This document shows positions 45,931 to 58,561 of a DNA stretch of 64,000 nucleotides, one piece after another. Below the pieces are notes generated by a model, which worked only from the letters and a program-made list of their open reading frames with translations, made no database searches and was not told the DNA's origin. The stretch is from assembly GCF_009729055.1 (NCBI RefSeq), contig NZ_CP045484.1, positions 2,304,872 through 2,368,871 on the forward strand. The letters run 5' to 3'. A program made the translations under genes and the position numbers. How positions within the stretch are numbered: position 1 is the stretch's first letter; each line of letters begins with the position of its first letter. This stretch comes from Sulfurisphaera ohwakuensis (GTDB lineage: Archaea; Thermoproteota; Thermoprotei_A; Sulfolobales; Sulfolobaceae).

Positions 45931-46854
45931 ATGGTTTCTACTACTGTAGGTATACCTACTCTATTGAGGAATTCTTTAAAAAAGACTTTAGAAGCTTTAA
46001 TGAATCAAAGCGAAGATGATTTTGAGGTATTAATAACATATAAAGGAAATTTAACACGTGAAATAGAGAATTTTGAGAAATATTTGAACATAAAGTTCAT
46101 AGAACAAAAAGAAGGGCTTTTTGAGGAAGCGTTAAACATTATCTTATCTAACGCAAAGGGAAAGATATTAATAACTATTGATGATGACGCATTACCTTCA
46201 AAAGATTGGATTAGAGATCATGTGATTTTTCATGACAATCATAAAAACGTAGGAGTTGCTAGTGGTAAAGTTACAGGAAAGCGATGGATAAATTATCCTA
46301 ATTATTTATACGAGAAGTTTAAATCGACAAAATATATGGAGGAATATAATGAAGTTTTTAAAGATTATATTGGATATTTAACAAAGACAGGTTTAAGTGT
46401 AGATAGAAAAGAACATAAGGGTAATGAAAAGACATTAGCTATTGTAGGTGCAAATATGAGCTTAAAGAGGGAAGTTTATAATTATGTTAGGACTATTCCT
46501 TTCACGCTTAGAGGAAGTTACAATGAGACTATAATTTCTTTACAAGCTATAAAAATGGGATTTGAAACTAGGACTTTTAATAAAGCTGAAGTGTATCATA
46601 TCCCAAATCCTTCACTCTCAACTCCTACTAAAGATGAAGAATGGGGTCTTGTAGTAGAAAAACATACTTTACCATATGCTGTTAACTTTATTTTTCCCTT
46701 AGAAGTTGAGCTAATAAAGGAATTTTCAACTAAAATTCAAGGAGAAGCCAGAATTGGGTTAGAATTAGCCTTAAAAGGAATAGAAGAAAAAATGAAGCCA
46801 ACAGATTTTAGACTTATCTTAAAAAAGACTGTTAATGGAATTAGAAATTTGTAA
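45931..46854 (+). CDS. GT2 family glycosyltransferase
   Basis: A 307-residue GT-A glycosyltransferase. Seen: TVGIPTLLRNSLKKTLEALMNQ at the N-terminus, the metal/nucleotide DxD in ITIDDDALPSKDW (~83-95) and the acceptor region IVGANMSLKREVY. It lacks TM helices. The donor and acceptor are unknown. It overlaps the following unknown gene by 20 nt, and the run of genes from here to 49214 is on one strand with short gaps. Confidence 0.8.
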   Translation: MVSTTVGIPTLLRNSLKKTLEALMNQSEDDFEVLITYKGNLTREIENFEKYLNIKFIEQKEGLFEEALNIILSNAKGKILITIDDDALPSKDWIRDHVIFHDNHKNVGVASGKVTGKRWINYPNYLYEKFKSTKYMEEYNEVFKDYIGYLTKTGLSVDRKEHKGNEKTLAIVGANMSLKREVYNYVRTIPFTLRGSYNETIISLQAIKMGFETRTFNKAEVYHIPNPSLSTPTKDEEWGLVVEKHTLPYAVNFIFPLEVELIKEFSTKIQGEARIGLELALKGIEEKMKPTDFRLILKKTVNGIRNL

Positions 46855-47320
46855 AAGTGATGGCATTTTAGGGGTAAGGCTATCCTCTGGAAGAGTAATA
46901 TCTTTATTGAATAACTCTATATTTGAAATAAATCCAGATAGATGTGTTAAAACTCTTATCGAAGTAAAAGAAAAAGAAGCAGTATTTAAGAATTTGAGAA
47001 TACCACTCTACCTCCCTTCTGAAGAATTGAATAAGCTAAAACTACTATATGTGGTGAAGGGAGAAGTTTCACATGAGATTATATATTACAATGACTCAGT
47101 AGAAATTCACATTGACACAAAGTTGAAAAACGTAAAACTTACCAATAAAATTTCGTTTACTAGATTCTGTGGTAATTATGGTCTTCTCTTGCCCAATTAC
47201 TGCATAGGAAATGAGACTTTTGCAATCTTTGGTAAGAATAAAAATGAGGTATATTCAGCTTATCTAGAATTTAAGGAGTTTATTGACCACATTAGAAAAA
47301 TTTTATTAAACTTAACATAA
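46835..47320 (+). CDS. Hypothetical protein
   Basis: A 161-residue soluble protein without recognised domain. It is mainly beta-strand (GVRLSSGRVISLLNNSIFEI, HEIIYYNDSVEIHIDTK) with a Cys in TRFCGNYG and another in NYCIGNE. ATG 46835 lies inside the glycosyltransferase gene (20-nt overlap), which suggests that both proteins are made together. Function unknown. Confidence 0.6.
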   Translation: MELEICKSDGILGVRLSSGRVISLLNNSIFEINPDRCVKTLIEVKEKEAVFKNLRIPLYLPSEELNKLKLLYVVKGEVSHEIIYYNDSVEIHIDTKLKNVKLTNKISFTRFCGNYGLLLPNYCIGNETFAIFGKNKNEVYSAYLEFKEFIDHIRKILLNLT

Positions 47321-47331
47321 AGTTTAGCCTA

Positions 47332-47787
47332 ATGGCAGAAAAAATAACGACCTATTACTCTTATGTTCTTGCTTTAACGATAATTCTTCTATTATTTGGA
47401 TTAGCTTTAGGGCCTTTAGCACCAATTGACGAACCTACTTATTTCCCTGGTTATGATCTACAAATACCAGTTGGATTAAGTTTCTCTGGTTTCATCCTAC
47501 TTATTATCTTCATAATATCAGTAATACTGTTTTGGGGATCAAAAAATATCTTTCTGAATGTTCTAATAGATGCATCATCATTATCATTCTCCATTGTAAA
47601 TTATATAAACTTCTATCTAGTTTACGTAATATGGAAACCAGTAATGTATCTCCTCCCCTTTTTCTTTTACATAAGGTATGATGGAGTCTCAACTTTAGTT
47701 TTCGACTTTGGTCAAATAGCCTTAATAATTTTCTTTTATCGTTTATATAAAAATATAAAAACAAGAAGGACTTATAAATCTGTATAA
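47332..47787 (+). CDS. Hypothetical four-TM membrane protein
   Basis: A 151-residue protein with four hydrophobic helices at residues ~10-30, ~47-68, ~74-105 and ~120-142 and a basic tail (KNIKTRRTYKSV). The loop after TM1 (PIDEPTYFPGYD) is acidic and aromatic. No family recognised. It starts 11 nt after the preceding stop and ends 12 nt before the MscS gene, so is probably in the same operon. Confidence 0.6.
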   Translation: MAEKITTYYSYVLALTIILLLFGLALGPLAPIDEPTYFPGYDLQIPVGLSFSGFILLIIFIISVILFWGSKNIFLNVLIDASSLSFSIVNYINFYLVYVIWKPVMYLLPFFFYIRYDGVSTLVFDFGQIALIIFFYRLYKNIKTRRTYKSV

Positions 47788-47799
47788 TAATTTCTTTTT

Positions 47800-48669
47800 A
47801 TGAGCTACAGGCTTCAAGTAGTTAAAATACTATTGATTATCTTAATACTAGCAATTTTAGACTTCGTTGTAACTTATTTGGTTCAACTCCTTACAGAAGC
47901 TTATCCTAAACAACTTTTACCTTATGAGCCGGCAATAATAACTGGTATCCATGTGATAATAGTAGCAGTAGGTGGTTATTACATTATAAAATTCATACAA
48001 GGAATTTTATCAATAACAGTTTACGCTAAGATCGAAAAAGGAATGGCAGGGATGATAAAATTCGCATCAGATGTAGTATTTTATACTCTTTTAGTCTTAG
48101 CAATATTAGTTGTACTTCACGTAAATTTAACTGGAGTTTTGGTAGGTAGTGCAGTAGGCGGTATAGTAATTGGTTTAGCTGTGCAAACTATTGCCCAGAA
48201 CTTATTATCTGGTGTTCTTGTAACCTCAAGTAAAACAATAAAACCTGGAGATTCGGTATCTTTACTTTCATGGATATGGGGAAATCCAATTATAGGGGAA
48301 GTAACAAAAGTATCCTTGCTTTTCACTGAAATAAAGAGTATTACTGGTAATATCTTTAAAATACCTAACTCGGCTTTTCTAGGAAATACCGTTTTTCAGA
48401 AATTAGAATCTGAAAATTCACTTGTATATCCGCTACAAGTTATAGTTAATGCAGATGTGTCAGCGGATAAAGTTCTTGAAAGAGTTAAAGATATATTAAA
48501 GGATAAAATTAAGGATGAGACAAAGGTTGAAGTGTACTTCACTTCTAAAAATGGAGGAACTAACGTATTTACTGCTGTTATTCATTTCCAAAAAATAGAT
48601 GAACTTCGAGGGTTAATAGATTTGGTTAATTCTGCATTCGATAAAGCTTATTGGAGTGCTAAGTCATGA
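47800..48669 (+). CDS. MscS-family mechanosensitive channel
   Basis: A 289-residue small-conductance channel. Two N-terminal TM helices (~8-30, ~45-67) are followed by the pore helix TM3 GVLVGSAVGGIVIGLAVQTIAQNLLSG (~110-136), with the Gly/Ala packing typical of MscS, and the beta domain (KPGDSVSLLSW) and C-terminal alpha/beta domain. It releases solutes on hypo-osmotic shock. The stop overlaps the macro-domain gene start (ATGA). Confidence 0.9.
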   Translation: MSYRLQVVKILLIILILAILDFVVTYLVQLLTEAYPKQLLPYEPAIITGIHVIIVAVGGYYIIKFIQGILSITVYAKIEKGMAGMIKFASDVVFYTLLVLAILVVLHVNLTGVLVGSAVGGIVIGLAVQTIAQNLLSGVLVTSSKTIKPGDSVSLLSWIWGNPIIGEVTKVSLLFTEIKSITGNIFKIPNSAFLGNTVFQKLESENSLVYPLQVIVNADVSADKVLERVKDILKDKIKDETKVEVYFTSKNGGTNVFTAVIHFQKIDELRGLIDLVNSAFDKAYWSAKS

Positions 48670-49214
48670 TAGTTAAAATTATTAAAGGAGATATAACTGA
48701 AGTTGAAGCTGAAGCTATAGTTAATGCTGCAAATTCCTATTTAGAACATGGTGGAGGAGTAGCTAGAGCCATTGTAGAAAAAGGAGGTTATATAATTCAA
48801 AAAGAAAGTAGAGAGTATGTAAGGAAATATGGACCAGTACCAACTGATGGAGTCGCTGTTACCTCTGCAGGAAAATTAAAAGCAAAATATGTAATTCATG
48901 CAGTAGGCCCAAGATATGGAATAGAAGGGGAGGAGAAATTAGAAGAGGCTATAAGAAATGCACTTAGAAAAGCTGAGGAATTAAAGTTATCTAGTATAGC
49001 TCTTCCAGCAATTTCTACTGGTATATATGGTTATCCATATGAAATATGCGCAGAGAAAATGGTAAAAGTAATTAAAGAAGAGTATACGAACTTTAAATAT
49101 CTAAATACTATAATAGTTTCCCTTTACTCAGAGGAAGCATATAATATTTTTGTCGAAATTTTTAAGAGAGAATTAGCTAAAGAAAAAAGTATTACCTTGA
49201 AAATGTCTCCTTAA
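48666..49214 (+). CDS. Macro-domain (ADP-ribose-binding) protein
   Basis: A 182-residue single macro domain. The ADP-ribose-binding residues are visible in KGDITEVEAEAIVNAANSYL (Asp and Asn), HGGGVARAIVEKGG, and ALPAISTGIYGYP. Relatives of the MacroD type hydrolyse O-acetyl-ADP-ribose or remove ADP-ribose from proteins and nucleic acid ends. It is translationally coupled to mscS by ATGA. Adjacent genes give no further clue. Confidence 0.9.
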   Translation: MIVKIIKGDITEVEAEAIVNAANSYLEHGGGVARAIVEKGGYIIQKESREYVRKYGPVPTDGVAVTSAGKLKAKYVIHAVGPRYGIEGEEKLEEAIRNALRKAEELKLSSIALPAISTGIYGYPYEICAEKMVKVIKEEYTNFKYLNTIIVSLYSEEAYNIFVEIFKRELAKEKSITLKMSP

Positions 49215-49223
49215 AATCAAAAA

Positions 49224-50300
49224 CTATGCAAATTTAAAGTAAGGGAAAATTCCTTCAGTAACTCTAAGTCTCGGTGTAATGATGTTTTTCCCTTTTCTTA
49301 TACATATGAAATTAATTCGTATTATTGCTGGGATTGTAAAGAGTAATAGTAGAGCAAATAATATTGCTAATAATGATGCGTAAATACTTGGAAGTAATGG
49401 TGATAGAATAAACAGTGCAGTAGCTATAGCATAACCTATTAACCATGTTAAGACTTCTAGTATAGTAACTTTTACAGAATCTTTTAGATCCTTTATCCTC
49501 ACCTTATCCACTCCTAAAGCTGTTAATGCTTCTGAAATTCCGTAAAACATTGCACCGTAGGGTATAATGGTGTTTAGTGAAATTAGAGAGAAGCCTAGTA
49601 GTGCTAGAGATAACCCATTTCTTATCTTACTCAAGAAAAGTGCCATTAGAATTCCTATAGATTCTCCAATTGCATAAACTATCGGTATGAGTTTCAAAGG
49701 CATACTCACATAGAGGTATGGGAGGGAGATAGAGAGAGGAAGAATTGTAAGTATAATAAAGGATAAATTATTACTTCTTTCATCATCATAACTCCCTCCC
49801 ATACCCCTAATATCAACGTTAATTAACGGTAATGCTGTTAAAGCCATTATTACTCCAGCTATTAAGAATATACTTCTAATCCCTAGGGTTAAAACTACAC
49901 TATCATCAAAGAAAGGTATTATTATTGCTGGTAACATTGATATTGCCCATATTTTTGCAACTTCATCATTCATTAATAGATAAAAAATCGGTACTGAAAC
50001 CCAATACGTACTATAAAGTATTAGAGATATAATAGCCGATAATGCATTATTAGACATTGAAAGTAAAATTAATCCTATACCAGAAATTATTAAAGATACT
50101 ATTGTAATTTCCTTTACTCTTTTTGTGAATAATGGAATTATTGAATAAATTAATCCTACTAGAGAAGATACTATATATAAGAATCCTATAAAATCTTCTT
50201 TAACAATATTCTTTAAAAATACTGTAAGGTATGGTGAATAAAGATAATACGCTAATCCCCACAAAGTCCACGAAATCACTACAGATTTTATTGAACGCAA
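49224..50300 (-). CDS. MFS-like transporter
   Basis: A 358-residue protein with 10-12 hydrophobic helices throughout. The start SIKSVVISWTLWGLAYYLYSPYLTVFLK resembles the N-terminal helix of archaeal MFS proteins, with a basic loop (FTKRVKEITIV) after TM2. Classical MFS motif A is weak. The substrate is unknown. It starts with TTG 50300. The upstream 50301-50486 is extremely AT-rich and holds no gene that I can see. Confidence 0.65.
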   Translation of the reverse strand: MRSIKSVVISWTLWGLAYYLYSPYLTVFLKNIVKEDFIGFLYIVSSLVGLIYSIIPLFTKRVKEITIVSLIISGIGLILLSMSNNALSAIISLILYSTYWVSVPIFYLLMNDEVAKIWAISMLPAIIIPFFDDSVVLTLGIRSIFLIAGVIMALTALPLINVDIRGMGGSYDDERSNNLSFIILTILPLSISLPYLYVSMPLKLIPIVYAIGESIGILMALFLSKIRNGLSLALLGFSLISLNTIIPYGAMFYGISEALTALGVDKVRIKDLKDSVKVTILEVLTWLIGYAIATALFILSPLLPSIYASLLAILFALLLLFTIPAIIRINFICIRKGKNIITPRLRVTEGIFPYFKFA

Positions 50301-50486
50301 TCCTCATCACCTCAGTATTCCTCATTTCCCCTTCCTTATATAATATATATTAATAAATGTATAAAAATTTTTTCCTTTAAAATAGTCGTGGTAAGTAAAT
50401 ATGCAATATATATAATATTAAAATCAAAATATTGCCAATATCATAATTTTTTGATAATGATAAATTTCGCAATCTAAATAAAAGAA

Positions 50487-51404
50487 TTATAGATTTTTTC
50501 TTATAAATTCTTCATAATACATAACAGCTTTTCTCAAATTTTCTAATTCGTTTTCCTTCTTAGATAGCTCTACATAAGCTCTAGCGAGGAACAAGTATTC
50601 TTTCTCCTTTTCAGCTATAGAAATTGCTTGCTTTAAGAAATCAATAACACCAGTCCTTTTATATAACTCATTTAGGAGCCTTATTTTATCCTGAGGACTA
50701 CCTTCATTAGATTCCTCTAACTTCTGTAGTGCCTCATAAAGTAATTCTGATTTATAGAATGAGAGTTTATACAATGCTCTAGCTTCGCCTTTTACATCTT
50801 TTAGTTCTCTAAAAATTTCTAAAGCCCTTTCAATCTTGTCCTTATCATCATATGAAAGTAAAGCCTCAGCTAGAAGCCTTTTATTATGAATCAGTTCAGC
50901 GTAATTCACAGCTTTATCTAAATAATCTTTTCTTCCGCTATTTCTTCCTAGGTAAATATAAGCAACTATTAAATCTTCAGTTGGTTCATCAAAGCTTTCA
51001 AGTATAGCTCTTGCTTCTTCAACATGCTTTATATCACCCATGCTTAAACATACTTTTGCTAACAATCTTTGGGCATGGGTTTTTAGAGGAGTATTTACTA
51101 ACTCCCTAAGTATTTCGTAAGCTCTAGTATAGTCTTTATCTTTGAAAAGTGCCAGTGCTAGGTTAAAATTTATAACATATCTATCTTCATTACTTTTTGC
51201 TTTTCTTAAGGCTTTTTCAAAATACTCAATGGCTTTCTTTGTATCCCCCTTTTCTAAGTACACCAAACCTAACTGATTTAGAGAGTGTAAATCTTGCCTT
51301 CCTTCTAAAAGTTTTATAACCTCATCTAACTTACTGGGATCTTTTGTCTTTTTGTATTCCTCAAATATTTGTTTAGCCCTCTCTATGACTCGGCTATCCT
51401 CCAT
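50487..51404 (-). CDS. TPR-repeat protein
   Basis: A 305-residue all-helical protein containing tetratricopeptide repeats: [25 protein letters not shown] (~residues 38-62) is a near-consensus TPR, followed by [19 protein letters not shown] and several weaker repeats ([19 protein letters not shown]). TPRs act as protein-protein scaffolds. The gene overlaps the 3' end of the upstream GT4 gene by 22 nt, so they are co-expressed. Confidence 0.82.
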   Translation of the reverse strand: MEDSRVIERAKQIFEEYKKTKDPSKLDEVIKLLEGRQDLHSLNQLGLVYLEKGDTKKAIEYFEKALRKAKSNEDRYVINFNLALALFKDKDYTRAYEILRELVNTPLKTHAQRLLAKVCLSMGDIKHVEEARAILESFDEPTEDLIVAYIYLGRNSGRKDYLDKAVNYAELIHNKRLLAEALLSYDDKDKIERALEIFRELKDVKGEARALYKLSFYKSELLYEALQKLEESNEGSPQDKIRLLNELYKRTGVIDFLKQAISIAEKEKEYLFLARAYVELSKKENELENLRKAVMYYEEFIRKNL

Positions 51405-52441
51405 ATATATTTATAATATTCATCAGCAGTTTTATTCCAATCGTATTTTAAAGAGCTCTCATAACTACGTTTTGACAAATATTTCATTACATTTTCATCC
51501 TCCAAGATGTAATTTAGTTTTTCTGTGAACATATCTATATTTTTATACTCAACTAGAAAACCATTCACCCCATCTTCAATGATTTCTGGAAGAGATCCAG
51601 TAGAATATGCAACTGCTGGTGTTCCACAAGAGTTAGCTTCAACTATTGTCATTCCCCAACCTTCAATAAAGGAAGTTGAAATAACAGCCCAAGCTTGCTG
51701 ATATAGTTTTATTTTTTGACTCTCATTTACTTTTCCAAGAAAAATTATATTTTTTTGACCAGATATAGCTCTTTTCACGTTTTCCTCTAAATCTCCTCCA
51801 CCAGCAATGTAAAGTATAGCTTTATTATTTTTCACTTTCTTAAAGATTTTTACTGCATCTAAGGGATTTTTATAGTTTTTAAGCCTGCCAATCCACAAGA
51901 CTGTAGGAGTTGGTGATTTTTCTCCGGGCTTATATATTTCATGGTCAATTCCGTTATATATTACAGTAATTTTACTCTCATCAATTCTAAATCTCTTAAT
52001 TAATTCGTATTTGGTAGTATTTGAAACAGAAATTATATAAGGATAATTTCTAATGGTTTTTTCTAATTGTCTAACTATAAATGCTAAGAAAGGATTAAGT
52101 TCGTATTTAACAACATCCTGATGAACGTGATGCACTAATGCTATAGACTTTTTATTTACTATATAAGAAAAGAAAGGTACTGCATGTGCAACACTATCAA
52201 TTACTACATCATAACCTCTTTTTGCGTAAGATAAAGAGTGGAAATGAAGGGTATATTTATTTCCCGCATGTAAAAACTTAATTCCATCAAGTTCATCATT
52301 AAAATTTCCCGCATTTTCACTTAACCAAGTTATATCAAAACCCTTTTTTACTAATCTTCTGCTAACCTCGTAAATTACCCTTTCAGCACCTCCAGCTTGA
52401 GGATGAAAAATATCTCTATGATTAGTGATTAATAATTTCAC
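51383..52441 (-). CDS. GT4 family glycosyltransferase
   Basis: A 352-residue GT-B retaining glycosyltransferase. N-terminal domain: [22 protein letters not shown]-terminal donor-binding domain: [13 protein letters not shown] and [20 protein letters not shown] (E-x7-E), then [17 protein letters not shown]. No membrane helices. It probably builds lipid-linked or surface glycans. It starts with GTG 52441. The TPR gene overlaps its end by 22 nt. A GC-rich structured spot lies upstream at 52483-52543. Confidence 0.87.
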   Translation of the reverse strand: MKLLITNHRDIFHPQAGGAERVIYEVSRRLVKKGFDITWLSENAGNFNDELDGIKFLHAGNKYTLHFHSLSYAKRGYDVVIDSVAHAVPFFSYIVNKKSIALVHHVHQDVVKYELNPFLAFIVRQLEKTIRNYPYIISVSNTTKYELIKRFRIDESKITVIYNGIDHEIYKPGEKSPTPTVLWIGRLKNYKNPLDAVKIFKKVKNNKAILYIAGGGDLEENVKRAISGQKNIIFLGKVNESQKIKLYQQAWAVISTSFIEGWGMTIVEANSCGTPAVAYSTGSLPEIIEDGVNGFLVEYKNIDMFTEKLNYILEDENVMKYLSKRSYESSLKYDWNKTADEYYKYIWRIAES

Positions 52442-52482
52442 GAAAAATAAATGAAAATTGAACTTAAAAAAATTTTCTAAAA

Positions 52483-52543
52483 AGAGCCGAAGGGGGACAA
52501 AGGGTTCTCATTGAGCCCTGATGGGCACTTGAACCCCGCGGCT
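52483..52543. ncRNA. Short GC-rich, highly structured intergenic sequence: candidate small RNA
   Basis: In the 126-nt AT-rich gap between two minus-strand genes, AGCCG ... CGGCT encloses GGGTTC ... GAACCC, which encloses GCCC-tgat-GGGC. The coaxial nested stems span ~61 nt and stay paired on either strand. It is not a tRNA: the stems do not give a cloverleaf with a normal T-arm. Possibilities are a guide RNA, a strong terminator for the gene at 52568, or a mobile element remnant. Strand unknown. Confidence 0.45.
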
Positions 52544-52567
52544 ATAAAAAATTGGAATTTGTCTTTT

Positions 52568-52960
52568 TTAACTTTTATCAAATCTCCAGAGCAGAAATGA
52601 TACAATAATTAGTAATACATCTAGTATCCAGCTTTCTATAACATAAATGTTAACTGGTAGCACTTTTCCAATAAATAATGCTGGTGCTGTTCTAGTTTCA
52701 GTCAATAATACAAAATCAATAAGGTAGAATATGAATGCTGGTAGATATAAACTTCTCATACCCAAAATAAATGATACTGCTGCAACTATTGCTAAAGATG
52801 CTGTAAAGGCAAAGAAGGTAGAATATATCTCAGTTGCTAGCATATCTTTAGGAAAGACTACGTGTGCTGCCAAGACGAAATGGACTCCTGCCCAAAATGC
52901 AGATCCTAGCAGGCCTATCCATCGTAGTGCCTGTATTCCAGCTCCTATTTTGCTTGCCAT
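52568..52960 (-). CDS. Hypothetical four-TM membrane protein
   Basis: A 130-residue protein with four hydrophobic helices (~13-33, ~40-62, ~68-90, ~105-125) and a short basic C-terminus (WRFDKS). GLLGSAFWAGVHFVLAAHVVF contains two His residues that might bind metal or heme, but this is speculative. It is transcribed in the same direction as the MarR gene, 56 nt downstream of it, and may be under its control. Confidence 0.6.
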   Translation of the reverse strand: MASKIGAGIQALRWIGLLGSAFWAGVHFVLAAHVVFPKDMLATEIYSTFFAFTASLAIVAAVSFILGMRSLYLPAFIFYLIDFVLLTETRTAPALFIGKVLPVNIYVIESWILDVLLIIVSFLLWRFDKS

Positions 52961-53016
52961 GAGTGAAGTTTAGGTGATATTTAAAAATAATTTTTCCCAA
53001 AAGTCCGGGGAAAAAT

Positions 53017-53430
53017 TTAAATAGTTTCGTCTTTTTCTGCTTCATTAATTAATATCTCAAAAAATTCGACTACACAAGAAGGATCTTTAATTTTACTTAA
53101 TAAGGATACAATTAACTCCTTATATTTGCCTCTTACATCTTCTAATATTTTTAAACCTGCATCTGTAATCTTAACAATTACAACTCTTCTATCTTGAGTA
53201 TCTCTTTCTCTGATAATAAATCCTTTTTTCTCTAGCTTATCTAATACTTCGACCATAGTAGACTTATTTACGTCAGCAAAATTTGCTAAAGAAGTAACAT
53301 TTTTCTCCCCATTCTTTAAAAAGTAAAGGACTTGTACCTCAGTATATGATAAACCAAATTTTTCAGCCTCTTTCTGTAAGAGCCTACGAAATTTCTTATT
53401 ACCCTTAAGCACTATTTCCCATGGTTCCAA
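53017..53430 (-). CDS. MarR-family transcriptional regulator
   Basis: A 137-residue winged-helix dimeric regulator. The HTH is VTSLANFADVNKSTMVEVLDKLEKKGFI (~50-77) with wing RERDTQDRRVVIVKIT, the MarR DxRxxxv signature. C-terminal helices form the dimer interface. One Cys (PSCVVEF) might sense oxidants or As(III), but a single Cys is weak evidence. A perfect palindrome TTTCAAATTGAAA lies 15-27 nt upstream of its start, suggesting autorepression. It sits downstream of the arsenite oxidase operon on the same strand. Confidence 0.88.
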   Translation of the reverse strand: MEPWEIVLKGNKKFRRLLQKEAEKFGLSYTEVQVLYFLKNGEKNVTSLANFADVNKSTMVEVLDKLEKKGFIIRERDTQDRRVVIVKITDAGLKILEDVRGKYKELIVSLLSKIKDPSCVVEFFEILINEAEKDETI

Positions 53431-53444
53431 ATTAAGACACCTTA

Positions 53445-53457
53445 TTTCAAATTGAAA
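53445..53457. promoter_or_regulatory. Palindrome TTTCAAATTGAAA before the MarR gene
   Basis: Perfect 6-bp arms around one central A, 15-27 nt before the MarR ATG, where TATA or transcription start would fall. The size and place fit a dimeric winged-helix operator. The rest of 53431-53586 is AT-rich and contains no gene. Confidence 0.5.
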
Positions 53458-53586
53458 ATATTGAGTATAAGACTATTAAAACTGTTGACCCATTAAAAAT
53501 AGGATTAGAGGTATAAATCATTTTCTAGTCATAAACTAAAAATCTTCGTGCAATAAATTTCTATCTTATTTTTATTATAGTTATTT

Positions 53587-54348
53587 CTATGATGGATTTT
53601 CTTTTCTAATTTCACATTTACTACTCTCAAGTTTATTTACGACTTTGTTTAGATCTTTTAAATTAAATAGAAGAATTAGTACTGAACTTATCGGTAACCC
53701 GTACCACACAAATCCGAAATAAATTGAGGAGGCGAGAATAGGTAAAACAGAAGAAATAACACCAATATCTAGGGAAACAAAATAAATAATTAAGCTAGGT
53801 AGGGAAAGACAACAACTAGTTCCAGATACTACACCTAGGGTTGGAATGGCAATTAATGCAGTACTTCTTTTATATGCATTTAATAAGTTCTTTAATTTAA
53901 GAATTTTTTCAATGTTAGCTCCAATAAGCAAAGCTAACAATATTCCTATAAAAGTAGTAAAGGGAAAGATTCCCATCTCGTAGCCAGCAATTATAATTCC
54001 TATTGCTGGACTATTTGCTATCCAATATAAAAAATACTGAATTGGAGGTGTAATCGAAGCATCAACATATATACTATATATAGGTAAATATATGAAAGCT
54101 CCTAAAATAATATAATAGAAGAAACCATATAGAAGTAAGTGAAACAAAAGATATAAAGAAAATGAAATCCAGTATCCTCTTCCCTTCTTTATATTCCACG
54201 TAAGGTCAAAGAATTTCTTTGGAATTAACAACCATAAACCTAACCAGAACGTTAAAGTTATTGTAGAACCTAAAAGCAGATAATGAAAAGATACAAAGTA
54301 GCCGATAAGAGAAAATAAGCAAAGAAAAATTCCTATAACTCTTTTCAT
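53587..54348 (-). CDS. Polytopic membrane protein with SCC motif, in arsenite oxidase operon (paralogue B)
   Basis: A 253-residue protein with 7-8 TM helices. Within TM ~170-195 is [20 protein letters not shown], where two adjacent Cys follow Ser and precede Leu-Pro. The upstream gene product (54345-55127) has the same motif at the corresponding place ([16 protein letters not shown]), and both share an outer loop with proline and aromatic residues ([12 protein letters not shown] versus [11 protein letters not shown]). I recognise no named family. Its start overlaps that of the paralogue's stop by 4 nt. Last gene of the aioBA operon; a transport or electron-transfer role is inference only. Confidence 0.7.
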   Translation of the reverse strand: MKRVIGIFLCLFSLIGYFVSFHYLLLGSTITLTFWLGLWLLIPKKFFDLTWNIKKGRGYWISFSLYLLFHLLLYGFFYYIILGAFIYLPIYSIYVDASITPPIQYFLYWIANSPAIGIIIAGYEMGIFPFTTFIGILLALLIGANIEKILKLKNLLNAYKRSTALIAIPTLGVVSGTSCCLSLPSLIIYFVSLDIGVISSVLPILASSIYFGFVWYGLPISSVLILLFNLKDLNKVVNKLESSKCEIRKENPS

Positions 54349-55127
54349 AACTTATTATTTTTATTTTGGGGTAATATTTTTATTCTCATTTCTTTTGGAG
54401 GTCTAGGAATCAGACTTCTAAAATGAATTGCTAAACCAGTCGCAGTTATCGGAGGTAACAAAATATAAGCTAAAAATAACGCAGTATTTCCTAAAGGTAA
54501 GAAAAACAATACATTTGCAGCTGGAATAACAGTAGCTAATAGTATCGGTAATGATATACAACAACTTCCACCAGCAATTACTCCTAAAATCGGTAACAAG
54601 AGAATAATCTTTAACTTTATTACCTTACTTAATTCTAAAACCCTAACTATTGTTACTGTAACGACAGAACCTATTAAGAATCCCAAGACTATAGAATATA
54701 GAGATAACTCTATATAATAATTTGGAGGAAATCCTATCGCAACTGTTGGGTTAAAGATAATGTTGATAAATGCCGTGTAAAATGAGGGAGGATAAAAAGG
54801 CGTAATCGAGAGGGATATAAATGGAGTATTAACGTAAAATAGTATTCCGTAAAAACCAGTTAATAATCTCTCTAATGCAATACTATAAACAAAATAGTGA
54901 ACAGATAAATAAGCTACTAAGATGCTAAGTGAAAATTTGTTTAAATGTTTACGTAAATAAGTAAAAATATTACTCATAGGACCTTTCATCAAAAAGATAA
55001 GAAGCGATAGCCAAAAGATTAAGTTTCCTAAAATCACATAAATTTCGTAATTTGGTGATAGCGGAGAAATATAAACTAACAAAAATCCTAGTATAAGGCT
55101 AGATAAATAGTAAAAAGATTTTACCAT
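54345..55127 (-). CDS. Polytopic membrane protein with SCC motif, in arsenite oxidase operon (paralogue A)
   Basis: A ~260-residue protein with 7-8 TM helices; residues ~185-205 carry the intramembrane [26 protein letters not shown] 55127 (MVKSFYYL) is used rather than a TTG 21 nt upstream, giving a 32-nt gap to the aioA stop. The Cys pair lies in a hydrophobic helix next to Pro, a setting in which thiols could bind a soft metal such as As(III) or Cu, or a cofactor. No family recognised. Its paralogue follows with a 4-nt overlap. Confidence 0.7.
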   Translation of the reverse strand: MVKSFYYLSSLILGFLLVYISPLSPNYEIYVILGNLIFWLSLLIFLMKGPMSNIFTYLRKHLNKFSLSILVAYLSVHYFVYSIALERLLTGFYGILFYVNTPFISLSITPFYPPSFYTAFINIIFNPTVAIGFPPNYYIELSLYSIVLGFLIGSVVTVTIVRVLELSKVIKLKIILLLPILGVIAGGSCCISLPILLATVIPAANVLFFLPLGNTALFLAYILLPPITATGLAIHFRSLIPRPPKEMRIKILPQNKNNKL

Positions 55128-55159
55128 GATACTCACTTCTAAAAACAAAATTAAAAAAT

Positions 55160-58557
<3,398 letters not shown>

Positions 58558-58561
<4 letters not shown>

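Noticed and set aside
50301-50486. Replication origin-like AT-rich gap
   Set aside because: No origin recognition box repeats and no orc1/cdc6 or whiP gene nearby; just a long AT-rich promoter region.
52483-52543. tRNA gene
   Set aside because: GGTTCAAG on the minus strand resembles a T-loop, but no seven-base-pair acceptor, anticodon arm or D-arm can be drawn.
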